Below are positions 13,696-20,610 of a stretch of DNA of 42,928 bases, piece after piece. Origin of the DNA: JAFCEV01 sp964473005 (lineage in GTDB: Archaea; Nanobdellota; Nanobdellia; Pacearchaeales; GW2011-AR1). Under the pieces are notes generated by a model. It saw nothing but the letters and a program-made list of their open reading frames with translations. It had not been told where the DNA came from and ran no database searches. Within the stretch, counting starts at the first letter, position 1. Each line of letters starts with the position of its first letter. The translations under genes and the position numbers were made by a program. The DNA lies in assembly GCA_964473005.1 (NCBI GenBank), contig CAYYME010000002.1, forward strand, positions 1 to 42,928, written 5' to 3'.

Positions 13696-13974
13696 ATGGA
13701 ACTAATATTTATTAAGTTTATAAAAATTGCTGCAACAATTATGGGTGTTATAATGTCTTTGGGATATTTCCCCCAGGCATATAAAGTTTATAAGAATAAA
13801 TCCTCTAAGGACATCTCTTTACTGGCTTTTGTAATTTTTAGTTTAGGCACTTTAACATGGTTTATATATGGATTAACAATTAAAGATATTCCAATTATCC
13901 TGGGCTTTATTTTGGGAGTGATTGGCTCCTGGCTAGTTTTAATATTATCAATAATTTACAGGAAAAGAAAATGA
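13696..13974 (+). CDS. SemiSWEET/PQ-loop transporter
   Basis: A 92-residue membrane protein with three hydrophobic segments (about 5-26, 41-60, 66-87) and the PQ-loop signature GYFPQAYKVYKNKSSKDISLL. The length and TLTWFIYGL motif fit SemiSWEET proteins, which dimerise to transport sugars or related small solutes in other prokaryotes. The substrate here is unknown. The stop overlaps the trmY start in ATGA. A TATA-like AAATTATAAAAAAG lies about 27 nt upstream. Confidence 0.9.
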   Translation: MELIFIKFIKIAATIMGVIMSLGYFPQAYKVYKNKSSKDISLLAFVIFSLGTLTWFIYGLTIKDIPIILGFILGVIGSWLVLILSIIYRKRK

Positions 13975-14549
13975 AACACTTTGTCTATTTTTCAAATTCA
14001 GCAGCCACATCCGGAAAAGCCCTGTCAGGAAATTTGATGAAAGCAGGAAGGATGGATATTGCAATCCATAGTTTAATTCAGGGGTTGTTTTTATCGCATG
14101 ATTTCAGGAAAGATGTTAAATTTCATTTTATATTCTACGGACAGCCAGACCCTCCAAAGCATATAGAGATACAGGTAAAAGAAGGACTGGACATCTCAAA
14201 AAAAGATGTTGCAGGATTGATTCAAAAAATTTTATATAAATACAAAGAAGGGCAGAAAACCGAAGTTCTTTCGGGGTGCTTTATAGAAAAGAAGAGCTTT
14301 CTGAAAGTTGCTGAAGAACTTGCAGAAAAGAATTCAATTTTTATTTTGGATAAAAAGGGAAAAGACATCAGGAATGCTGAAATTGATGATAACTGCGTTT
14401 TTATCCTGGGGGACCACGAAGGACTTCCACAAAAAGAACTAAGAAGATTAAAACAAATTTCTGAGTCTGTTTCAGTCGGGCCAAAAACTTATTTCGCAAG
14501 CCAGACAATTGCTGTTGTAAATAATGAACTGGACAGAAGAAACATTTGA
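13971..14549 (+). CDS. trmY: tRNA pseudouridine(54) N1-methyltransferase TrmY
   Basis: A 192-residue SPOUT-class methyltransferase that converts pseudouridine-54 in the T loop of archaeal tRNAs to 1-methylpseudouridine. Family features are MKHFVYFSNSAATSGKAL at the start, GRMDIAIHSLIQGLFLS, and the knotted SAM-binding region VFILGDHEGLPQKE followed by SVGPKTYFASQTIAVVNNELD. It overlaps the SemiSWEET gene by 4 nt and ends immediately before a perfect hairpin. Confidence 0.95.
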   Translation: MKHFVYFSNSAATSGKALSGNLMKAGRMDIAIHSLIQGLFLSHDFRKDVKFHFIFYGQPDPPKHIEIQVKEGLDISKKDVAGLIQKILYKYKEGQKTEVLSGCFIEKKSFLKVAEELAEKNSIFILDKKGKDIRNAEIDDNCVFILGDHEGLPQKELRRLKQISESVSVGPKTYFASQTIAVVNNELDRRNI

Positions 14550-14568
14550 AGTTAGATTACATCTAACT
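14550..14568 (+). terminator. Perfect hairpin at the trmY stop codon
   Basis: AGTTAGAT (14550-14557), loop TAC, ATCTAACT (14561-14568) is a perfect 8-bp stem that begins at the last base of the TGA stop. There is no T-run after it, so it may protect the 3' end or slow the polymerase rather than be a standard archaeal T-rich terminator. The remaining sequence to 14727 shows only TATA-like and G-rich words. Confidence 0.4.
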
Positions 14569-14727
14569 AAAGAAGTAATTGTTAAGGATATTTTTCGAAT
14601 AATCACCTAGTCTTATTTTAAAATTTTTATTGGCATTTATAAACATCTTTATTAGGGCGGGTGGGAAAGAATAAGTTATTTTAAAAACATCAATAAAGAA
14701 TAAAAACTCCTTTTGCCTGTCTAAAAT

Positions 14728-15003
14728 ATGAAAAAAGCAGTCAGGATTTATATTACAGGAACTGTGCAGGGTGTTTTTTTCAGGGCTTTTGTAAAGGAAA
14801 ATGCAGAAAGATATGATGTAAAGGGCTTCACAAGAAATCTCGAGGACGGAAGAATAGAAATTTTTCTTGAGGGAAATCCTGAGAATGTCAATAAAATGAT
14901 GGAACTCTGCGAGAAAGGGCCGAAACATTCGCAGATAAAGAAAATGGAAGTCAAGCCTGAGAAATTTCAGGACTTCAAAACCTTCAAGGTTTTGCATATA
15001 TAG
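14728..15003 (+). CDS. acyP: Acylphosphatase
   Basis: A 91-residue acylphosphatase, which hydrolyses the carboxyl-phosphate bond of acylphosphates. The first signature GTVQGVFFRAFV includes catalytic Arg19. The second, GFTRNLEDGRIEI, includes Asn37. Length and fold pattern match the family. The upstream 178 nt hold several TATA-like boxes (for example near 14635 and 14687). Confidence 0.95.
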   Translation: MKKAVRIYITGTVQGVFFRAFVKENAERYDVKGFTRNLEDGRIEIFLEGNPENVNKMMELCEKGPKHSQIKKMEVKPEKFQDFKTFKVLHI

Positions 15004-15097
15004 GCTATAAAGTATATTTTCTAAAATATATATGCTACAATATAACTACTTTGTATTAACAATAAACCTTTTTATATGAGACTAGATTTTAAACCAA

Positions 15098-15526
15098 ATG
15101 ATATACACCAACTCTGATGGCGGTGCACGGGGTAATCCAGGACCAGGTGCTATTGGAATTATAATCAGAAAAGAAGGGCAGATTCTTGAGAAATACAGCG
15201 GATTTATCGGAGAAAATGTTACAAATAATATAGCAGAATACGAAGCTCTGATAAAAGCTCTTGAACTTGCCTCTAAACATACAAAGGGGGAAATCACCTG
15301 CATTCTTGATTCTGAATTAATTGTCAGGCAACTTCTGGGAGAATATAAAGTAAGGCACCCTGTATTGCTTAAATTATTCCTGAAAGTTCAGAAACTTCAG
15401 GATAGCTTTGAAAAAATAAGATATCTTCACGCAAGCAGGTGGAATAAATTCCAGAGAATTGCAGATGAATTGCTGAATGAGGAACTGGACAAATTGGGTT
15501 ATAAAAAATACAGATACAAAAGATGA
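15098..15526 (+). CDS. rnhA: Ribonuclease HI
   Basis: A 142-residue RNase HI, which cleaves the RNA strand of RNA:DNA hybrids. Acidic catalytic residues are at D7 (NSDGGARGNPGPG), E47 (NNIAEYEAL), D71 (LDSELIVRQLLGEYKV) and D123 (IADELLNEELD). It lacks the basic-protrusion handle typical of E. coli RNase HI, as in archaeal homologues. A TATA-like CCTTTTTATATG about 25 nt upstream supports the start. Confidence 0.95.
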   Translation: MIYTNSDGGARGNPGPGAIGIIIRKEGQILEKYSGFIGENVTNNIAEYEALIKALELASKHTKGEITCILDSELIVRQLLGEYKVRHPVLLKLFLKVQKLQDSFEKIRYLHASRWNKFQRIADELLNEELDKLGYKKYRYKR

Positions 15527-15573
15527 AATTAAAGTATAATTAATCTTATAAAAGAATTGAATATATATTTATT

Positions 15574-15882
15574 ATGAAATACAATAAATTAGTTAGAGAT
15601 AAGGTTGTTGAATATTTAAAAGAAATAGATAAAAATCCATCTTATCATAAAGCTAATGAAAAAGAATATTTGGAAAAGCTAAAAGAAAAATTGCAGGAAG
15701 AGGTAAATGAATATTTAGAAAACCCAACCAAAGAAGAACTTGCAGACATTTTAGAGATTATTTATGCTCTTTGTAAATATGAAAAAATCAGCAAAAAGGA
15801 ATTAGAAAATGTCAGAAAAATGAAAGCTAAGACAAAGGGAAAATTTTTAGAAAGAATTATTCTTGATGAAGCAGATAATTAA
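15574..15882 (+). CDS. MazG-like / PRA-PH-type nucleotide pyrophosphohydrolase
   Basis: A 102-residue all-helical protein. It begins MKYNKLVRDKVVEYL, the typical start of a house-cleaning family of all-alpha NTP pyrophosphatases, and has the metal-binding pattern EEVNEYL followed by EELADILEIIYAL (EExxE then ExxD). The likely role is hydrolysis of a nucleoside triphosphate to the monophosphate. Substrate is unknown. A TATA-like CTTATAAAAG lies about 26 nt upstream. Confidence 0.88.
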   Translation: MKYNKLVRDKVVEYLKEIDKNPSYHKANEKEYLEKLKEKLQEEVNEYLENPTKEELADILEIIYALCKYEKISKKELENVRKMKAKTKGKFLERIILDEADN

Positions 15883-15912
15883 ATATTTAAAGAAGATTTC
15901 TTTTTTCTAAGC

Positions 15913-17403
15913 ATGGCTGAAAAATTTTTCTGGGCTGACCAGATTGCTGACAAAATAATCAAGGAAAAAGGGGAAAAAAGCGAATATGTGTGCGCTTCAG
16001 GCATCACTCCCTCGGGCACAGTTCATATAGGGAATTTTCGGGAAGTCATAACAACAGATTTAGTTGTAAAAGCCCTTGAAAAAAAAGGAAAAAAAGTAAA
16101 ATTTATTTATTCCTGGGATGATTATGACAGATTCAGGAAAGTTCCAGTAAATATACCCAAGAAATATGAAAAATATCTCGGGATGGCTTTGAGCGAGGTT
16201 CCATCTCCTTTTGAAAAAAATAAAAGTTATGCAAAACACTTTGAAGAAGAATTTGAAAAGCAGCTGAAAAAAGTCGGAATAAAACCCAAATTTATAAGGC
16301 AAAGCATAATGAACAAAAAATGCAAATATGCCTCCCTGATAAAATTAGCAATAGACAAAAGAAAAGAGATTGTAAAAATTCTGAACAAATACAGAGAAGA
16401 ACCCTTAGAAGAAGACTGGATGCCTTTAACAGTTTATTGCTCAAAATGCAAAAAAGATTTCACAAAAATTGTCAGTGCCTCAGGATATGAAATTGAATAT
16501 GAATGCAAATGCGGATTCAGAGAAAAGATAGATATCAGAAAAAAAGGAATTGTCAAGGCTACTTGGAGAGTTGACTGGCCCATGAGGTGGAAATATGAAA
16601 AAGTTGATTTTGAACCAGGAGGAATAGACCACAGTGTTTATGGAGGCTCATATACAACAGCAAAAGAAATTGCAAAAATAATTTATGATTTTGATTATCC
16701 TATTTACCAATTTTATGACTGGGTTAAGATTAAAGGAGGCAAAGAATTTTCAAGTTCAGCAGGAAATGCCCTGACAGTGAATGATGTAGAGGCAGTTTAT
16801 GAACCAGAGGTTTTAAGATATATTTTCGTCGGAACGAAGCCGAGAGCAGGATTTCAGATAAGCTTTGACAATGATGTTATAAAGATTTATGAGGATTATG
16901 ATGAATTAGAAAGGAAATATTATGAAAAAAAAGCAAATCCAAGAGAAAGAAGAATTTATGAGTTATCACAGATAAAACTTCCCCGAAAAAAACCAGAGAA
17001 AATCAGTTTCAGACATCTGATAACTTTTGTCCAGACTGGAAAATTGCAGGAAGTTAATAAAGACTCCAAATTCAGGGCAGAAAAAGTCAAGAATTGGCTG
17101 GAGAAATACGCAGGTGAGGATATGAGATTCAGAATCCAGAATAAGATAACTATTAGATTAAATGAAAAAGAAAAACAGGCTCTTTTGGAGCTCAATAAAA
17201 TCTTAAAGAAAAAGAAATATGGTGAGGAGGAGTTATTCAATGAATTCTATAACATCTGCGAGAAAAAAGGAATTAAAAACACTGAATTTTTTAATGCAGC
17301 GTATAAAGTTATAATAAACAAAGAAAAAGGACCGAGATTAGCAAGTTTAATTTTGAGTGCAGGGCAGGACAAAATAGTTAAATTATTGGAAAAGATAAAA
17401 TAA
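15913..17403 (+). CDS. lysS: Lysyl-tRNA synthetase, class I
   Basis: A 496-residue class I LysRS, the archaeal-type enzyme that charges tRNA-Lys. The nucleotide-binding motif is HIGN at 38-41 (TPSGTVHIGNFRE). The KMSKS equivalent is KEFSSSAGN at 277-285. Cysteines 176, 179, 198 and 200 form a probable zinc knuckle. The C-terminal helical domain ends in KKGIKNTEFFNAAYKVIINKEKGPRLASLI, which is characteristic. A TATA-like AATATTTAAAGA about 27 nt upstream overlaps the previous stop. The histone gene starts 1 nt after the stop. Confidence 0.97.
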   Translation: MAEKFFWADQIADKIIKEKGEKSEYVCASGITPSGTVHIGNFREVITTDLVVKALEKKGKKVKFIYSWDDYDRFRKVPVNIPKKYEKYLGMALSEVPSPFEKNKSYAKHFEEEFEKQLKKVGIKPKFIRQSIMNKKCKYASLIKLAIDKRKEIVKILNKYREEPLEEDWMPLTVYCSKCKKDFTKIVSASGYEIEYECKCGFREKIDIRKKGIVKATWRVDWPMRWKYEKVDFEPGGIDHSVYGGSYTTAKEIAKIIYDFDYPIYQFYDWVKIKGGKEFSSSAGNALTVNDVEAVYEPEVLRYIFVGTKPRAGFQISFDNDVIKIYEDYDELERKYYEKKANPRERRIYELSQIKLPRKKPEKISFRHLITFVQTGKLQEVNKDSKFRAEKVKNWLEKYAGEDMRFRIQNKITIRLNEKEKQALLELNKILKKKKYGEEELFNEFYNICEKKGIKNTEFFNAAYKVIINKEKGPRLASLILSAGQDKIVKLLEKIK

Positions 17404-17404
17404 A

Positions 17405-17590
17405 ATGGTATTGATAGTAAAGAACAACATAAGGAAAGTTGTGAAAGAGCTGGATAAAGAAAACTCTGTATCAAGTGTTTCCGAGGAAGTTGAACCTGCC
17501 CTTGAAAAAAGGGTTGAAGAAATTTTGGATAATGCTATAAAAAGAGCCAAGGCAAACGGAAGAAGAACATTGCAGGCGAGGGACTTATGA
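17405..17590 (+). CDS. Short archaeal histone-fold protein
   Basis: A 61-residue protein. The pattern VKNNIRKVVK, SVSEEVEPALEKRVEEILDNAIKRAKANGRRTLQARDL is a single histone fold (helix 1, a long helix 2, and the GRRTLQARDL loop preceding helix 3), where helix 3 is cut to almost nothing. Ending right after ARDL is common in small DPANN histones, so I read it as complete. It probably wraps DNA as a dimer. Its stop overlaps a tiny frame running into the scaffold gap (ATG at 17587). Confidence 0.85.
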   Translation: MVLIVKNNIRKVVKELDKENSVSSVSEEVEPALEKRVEEILDNAIKRAKANGRRTLQARDL

Positions 17591-17788
17591 TGGACAATTT
17601 TGAAATATTAATAACCATTGTAAGTGCCGAGCNNNNNNNNNNNNNNNNNNNNNNNNNNNNNNNNNNNNNNNNNNNNNNNNNNNNNNNNNNNNNNNNNNNN
17701 NNNNNNNNNNNNNNNNNNNNNNNNNNNNNNNNGAGGGACTTATGATGGACAATTTTGAAATATTAATAACCATTGTAAGTGCCGAGCA
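17578..17788. other. 100-N scaffold gap flanked by an identical 55-bp duplication
   Basis: Ns fill 17633-17732. The 55 bases before the gap (17578-17632) are repeated exactly after it (17733-17787), which is what unmerged overlapping contig ends look like. The word GAGGGACTT occurs again at 17789, so a short tandem repeat of a 56-bp unit is a second explanation. Merging the copies would place hjc about 67 nt after the histone stop and leave a 19-codon frame (17742-17801, ending RDL) between them. Confidence 0.85.
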
Positions 17789-17812
17789 GAGGGACTTGTA
17801 AAAGGAATTGAA

Positions 17813-18202
17813 ATGCCAAAGAATAAATCAAAAGGCTCAAAAGTTGAGAGAGAATTATTTCAATTATTTGTGGATAATAATTATAGAGCTATTCGGGCTG
17901 CAGGAAGCGGGACAATGGAAAATGCAGATTGCGATTTAATTGCAGGTAAAAAAGGGAAGAAATATTGTGTTGAAGTTAAATCAAGTAAAAAACCCTCAAA
18001 ATATATTTCAAAAGATCAAATGAGTAGATTTATGACTTTTTCAGAAATAATTGGGTTAAATCCTGTAATTGCTTTAAGATTTAATAGGGAGGGTTGGTTG
18101 TTCTTACATCCTAAAATATTAAGAGATGCTGGAAAAAACTGGGTTATAACTTTAGAAGAAGCAAAGAAAAAAGGTAAAAAGTTTGCACAATTTTTTGGAT
18201 GA
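17813..18202 (+). CDS. hjc: Holliday junction resolvase Hjc
   Basis: A 129-residue archaeal Hjc endonuclease, which resolves four-way junctions in recombination and fork repair. KGSKVERELFQLF carries E12. The RAAGSGT motif has the conserved serine S32. Nuclease residues D41 (ADCDLIAG), E54 and K56 (CVEVKSS) form the PD-ExK core. Length is normal. It lies just after the scaffold gap, so its promoter may be incompletely represented. Confidence 0.95.
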   Translation: MPKNKSKGSKVERELFQLFVDNNYRAIRAAGSGTMENADCDLIAGKKGKKYCVEVKSSKKPSKYISKDQMSRFMTFSEIIGLNPVIALRFNREGWLFLHPKILRDAGKNWVITLEEAKKKGKKFAQFFG

Positions 18203-18246
18203 TTGATTACAACAATACTTAAAATTTGGGATTTGTTATATATCTT

Positions 18247-18990
18247 ATGAAAAGATTAATCTTAATTTGTGCTATTGTTTTACTAGTCTCAAATATCTCT
18301 GCAATAAGAATCAATGAAATTGAAATGAACCCTGAAGATGGTGGCGAGGGAAAGGAATGGATTGAAATTTATAATGACGAAGAAGAGATTATGGATTTGT
18401 CTGGATGGGAAGTTTGGGATGGATTAAAAACCCCGACAAAAAGGCAGATTATTTCAAATGAAACAATCATTGAAAAGGGAGATTTTTATGTTATTGAATT
18501 AAAGAGTGCTGTGCTTAATAATGGGGGTGATTTTGTAATTCTTTATAACAGCGAAGGAAATGAAATTGACAGAACAGAAACATTAAAAGATTCTTCGTGG
18601 AGTTTTGAAACCTGGCAATGGTGCGGTTCGTGGGAATTTTTAGAAGCTACAAAGAGGGAAAATAATAAATGTGAAACTGAAGAAGAGGAAAAAGAAGCTG
18701 AAGCAAATAAAACAGAAAACGAAACAGAAATCAGTGAAGAGAGCATTTTTGAGATAACAGAAGATGAGGAAACAGGAACAGCAAAACAAAGCACCACTGC
18801 CGAAGTCATAAAATTAACTCCAAAAAATATAAAAAGCAACAAAGATAACCAAATTTTAGATAACAGCGATTATGCAAAATACGGATTTGCCGTCTTCTGT
18901 GTTTTGCTCGGGCTTTTATTTTTATTAAGGAGAAAAAACAGATTAAAAAATGAGTTTAACCAAGAAAGACAGGGAAACAAAGGGAATTAA
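18247..18990 (+). CDS. Membrane-anchored lamin-tail-domain surface protein
   Basis: A 247-residue protein. It has a Sec signal peptide (MKRLILICAIVLLVSNISA), then a lamin tail (LTD) domain at about 20-125 with IRINEIEMNP, EWIEIYND, MDLSGWEVWD and NNGGDFVILYNSEG. An acidic Glu/Thr-rich stalk of about 75 residues follows, and a C-terminal membrane span (YAKYGFAVFCVLLGLLFLLRR) with a basic cytoplasmic tail. LTD domains are beta-sandwich binding modules on archaeal and bacterial surfaces. I chose the ATG at 18247 because a TATA-like ACTTAAAAT lies 28 nt upstream. It overlaps the next gene by 41 nt. Confidence 0.85.
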   Translation: MKRLILICAIVLLVSNISAIRINEIEMNPEDGGEGKEWIEIYNDEEEIMDLSGWEVWDGLKTPTKRQIISNETIIEKGDFYVIELKSAVLNNGGDFVILYNSEGNEIDRTETLKDSSWSFETWQWCGSWEFLEATKRENNKCETEEEEKEAEANKTENETEISEESIFEITEDEETGTAKQSTTAEVIKLTPKNIKSNKDNQILDNSDYAKYGFAVFCVLLGLLFLLRRKNRLKNEFNQERQGNKGN

Positions 18991-19492
18991 AGCGATTTTG
19001 GTTTTTGAAATAATCGGCAGACCGCCTGAGCATCTCAAAGAAGCTCTGGAAGGAATTATAAAAAGAATTGATGAGGAGAAAGGAGTTGAAGTCAGGGAGA
19101 AGAAAATTAACGAACCTGTTTTGATGAAGGAATCTGAACAATCCCCGGATTCCCCTGCTAAAAATATCCCACAGGAAAAATTTTACACAACCTTTGCAGA
19201 GATTGAAGTGGAAGTTGAGCAAATTCTCTATCTTGCAATTTTAATGTTCAGATATATGCCGGCACATATTGAGATTATTGAGCCTGAATTAATAGCACTT
19301 TCCAACAACGGCTGGAATGACGTTTTCAATGAACTTACCAGAAGACTCCACGGCTATGATGAGGTTGCAAGAATTCTGCAGCTGCAAAATGCCCAGATGC
19401 AGCAGAAGTTAAGAGAATTAATGCCTGAACCAGATGATAAAAAAAAGATTAATAGAGATATAAACAAAAAAAAGAGAAAGAATAAAAAATAA
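18950..19492 (+). CDS. Conserved-looking soluble hypothetical protein
   Basis: A 180-residue cytosolic protein. The first part (GIKAILVFEIIGRPPEHLKEALEGIIKRIDEEKGV) looks like a small alpha/beta domain, followed by IEVEVEQILYLAILMFRYMPAHIEIIEPE, a helical region with coiled-coil character (ILQLQNAQMQQKLRELM) and a very basic Lys/Asn tail. No named domain is recognised. The basic tail could bind nucleic acid. It overlaps the LTD gene by 41 nt, which implies co-transcription, and is convergent with the following minus-strand gene. Confidence 0.6.
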   Translation: MSLTKKDRETKGIKAILVFEIIGRPPEHLKEALEGIIKRIDEEKGVEVREKKINEPVLMKESEQSPDSPAKNIPQEKFYTTFAEIEVEVEQILYLAILMFRYMPAHIEIIEPELIALSNNGWNDVFNELTRRLHGYDEVARILQLQNAQMQQKLRELMPEPDDKKKINRDINKKKRKNKK

Positions 19493-19493
19493 T

Positions 19494-20516
19494 TTACTTC
19501 TTCACAATTTTCCCCTTGGCAATATCCAAAAGAACCACTTTCTTTTTTGTCTTTGCAGTTTTTTTAGCAAACCATATAATGATAATGAAAATCAGCACAA
19601 GAAGCCCCCAGCCAATTATTTTTCCTGTATTGCTTTTCTTAATTTGCTCGCAGGTTCCGGTTTCAGGGCAACAGGTTGCATCTTTTGCCTGTATTGGTGT
19701 TATATTGCATTTCTCATCGCTCTTGCAGATTGTTCCTTTAGCTTCAGCACAGGTTTTTGTAGTTGCCTCAATAATTTCCTTCTCTTTTGTTTCATTTGTT
19801 TCTTCTTCCTGTTCTTCCTCTTCTTCTGCAGACGCATTCTGCTCTTCTTCACTCTCTTCATCCTGAATCTGGCTGACAAATGCATAAACAGGAATTTCAT
19901 ATTCCAGACTTTCTGTGCTAAGCAATATTTTTCTGAAAGACGTTTCATTTCCTAATCCAAATTCTATATCTTTTATTTCCCCGGATTTCACAATTACTGA
20001 ATTGTCTCCGCTGTCAGAATCACTGAAAAAGAAAGAAAAAAAACCGCCTTCTGTTTCTGTCCTGTTCTCATCTATTTTTATTGTTATTTGATAATCTTTT
20101 AAATTCTGAACCTCTATTGAAAAATTCTCACTGGTTATGATAAAGCCGGGATTGATTGAAAAATCTGCGGTTTCATTTGTTATTGTGAAATTTTTTATAA
20201 TATCTTCCTCAACAACTTCAGTTCCTTTAGTATATTTTACATCTTCAAGTGCAACTGAGTAGTTATCCGGAGATTTGCCTTCTAAAAGGGCATAGATGTA
20301 ATATTCCTCGTCAATTTTTGCAATATCATACTCCACAGGAATTTTTACATGCCCCCTGTAAAAGAAGATATTCTCCTTAAAAACAGGCTCCAGAAAATTT
20401 CCTGAAACCCGCGCCATCAGTGTTTCTCCCTGTGAAAAATTTGTTTTCATATCAAATTCCACTGCAGAAAACAGAGGCAAAGTCAGTAATAGTATAACTA
20501 GCAGGACTTTTTTCAT
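19494..20516 (-). CDS. Membrane-anchored surface protein with CC-type cysteine-rich module
   Basis: A 340-residue protein with a signal peptide (MKKVLLVILLLTLPLFSA), a beta-rich ectodomain with several N-glycosylation-type NxT/S sites, an acidic Glu-rich linker (about 215-245), a cysteine module (TCAEAKGTICKSDEKC ... ATCCPETGTCEQ, six or more Cys), a membrane span (IIGWGLLVLIFIIIIWF) and a basic tail. The cysteine module is clearly related to one in the neighbouring 588-residue protein. The ATG directly follows a hairpin whose loop is the ribosome-binding sequence. Function is unknown. Confidence 0.75.
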   Translation of the reverse strand: MKKVLLVILLLTLPLFSAVEFDMKTNFSQGETLMARVSGNFLEPVFKENIFFYRGHVKIPVEYDIAKIDEEYYIYALLEGKSPDNYSVALEDVKYTKGTEVVEEDIIKNFTITNETADFSINPGFIITSENFSIEVQNLKDYQITIKIDENRTETEGGFFSFFFSDSDSGDNSVIVKSGEIKDIEFGLGNETSFRKILLSTESLEYEIPVYAFVSQIQDEESEEEQNASAEEEEEQEEETNETKEKEIIEATTKTCAEAKGTICKSDEKCNITPIQAKDATCCPETGTCEQIKKSNTGKIIGWGLLVLIFIIIIWFAKKTAKTKKKVVLLDIAKGKIVKK

Positions 20517-20580
20517 TATTCAAAATCTCCTGTTTTGAATCCGCAGTTTACGAGGACTTTGAAAATCTTTGATTTTCATA
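20517..20580 (-). promoter_or_regulatory. Structured leader with ribosome-binding site in a hairpin loop
   Basis: Read on the minus strand, ATTCAAAA-CAGGAGA-TTTTGAAT (20540-20518) is a perfect 8-bp stem. Its 7-nt loop is the Shine-Dalgarno-like CAGGAGA, and the ATG of the 340-residue gene starts 1 nt after the stem. Upstream lies a second perfect hairpin, GAAAATC-AAA-GATTTTC (20577-20561), enclosed by GTTTA/TAAAC. This suggests translational control, by inference from structure. Confidence 0.55.
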
Positions 20581-20610
20581 AACAATTAAGAAAAACAGAG
20601 TTAATAAATT

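Noticed and set aside
14563..14997. 144-codon minus-strand frame
   Set aside because: Mostly antisense to acylphosphatase, with no promoter-like element and Phe/Leu-rich shadow composition.
17585..17773. Frame that spans the Ns
   Set aside because: It exists only because undetermined bases are read as open. Both ends are the same duplicated sequence.
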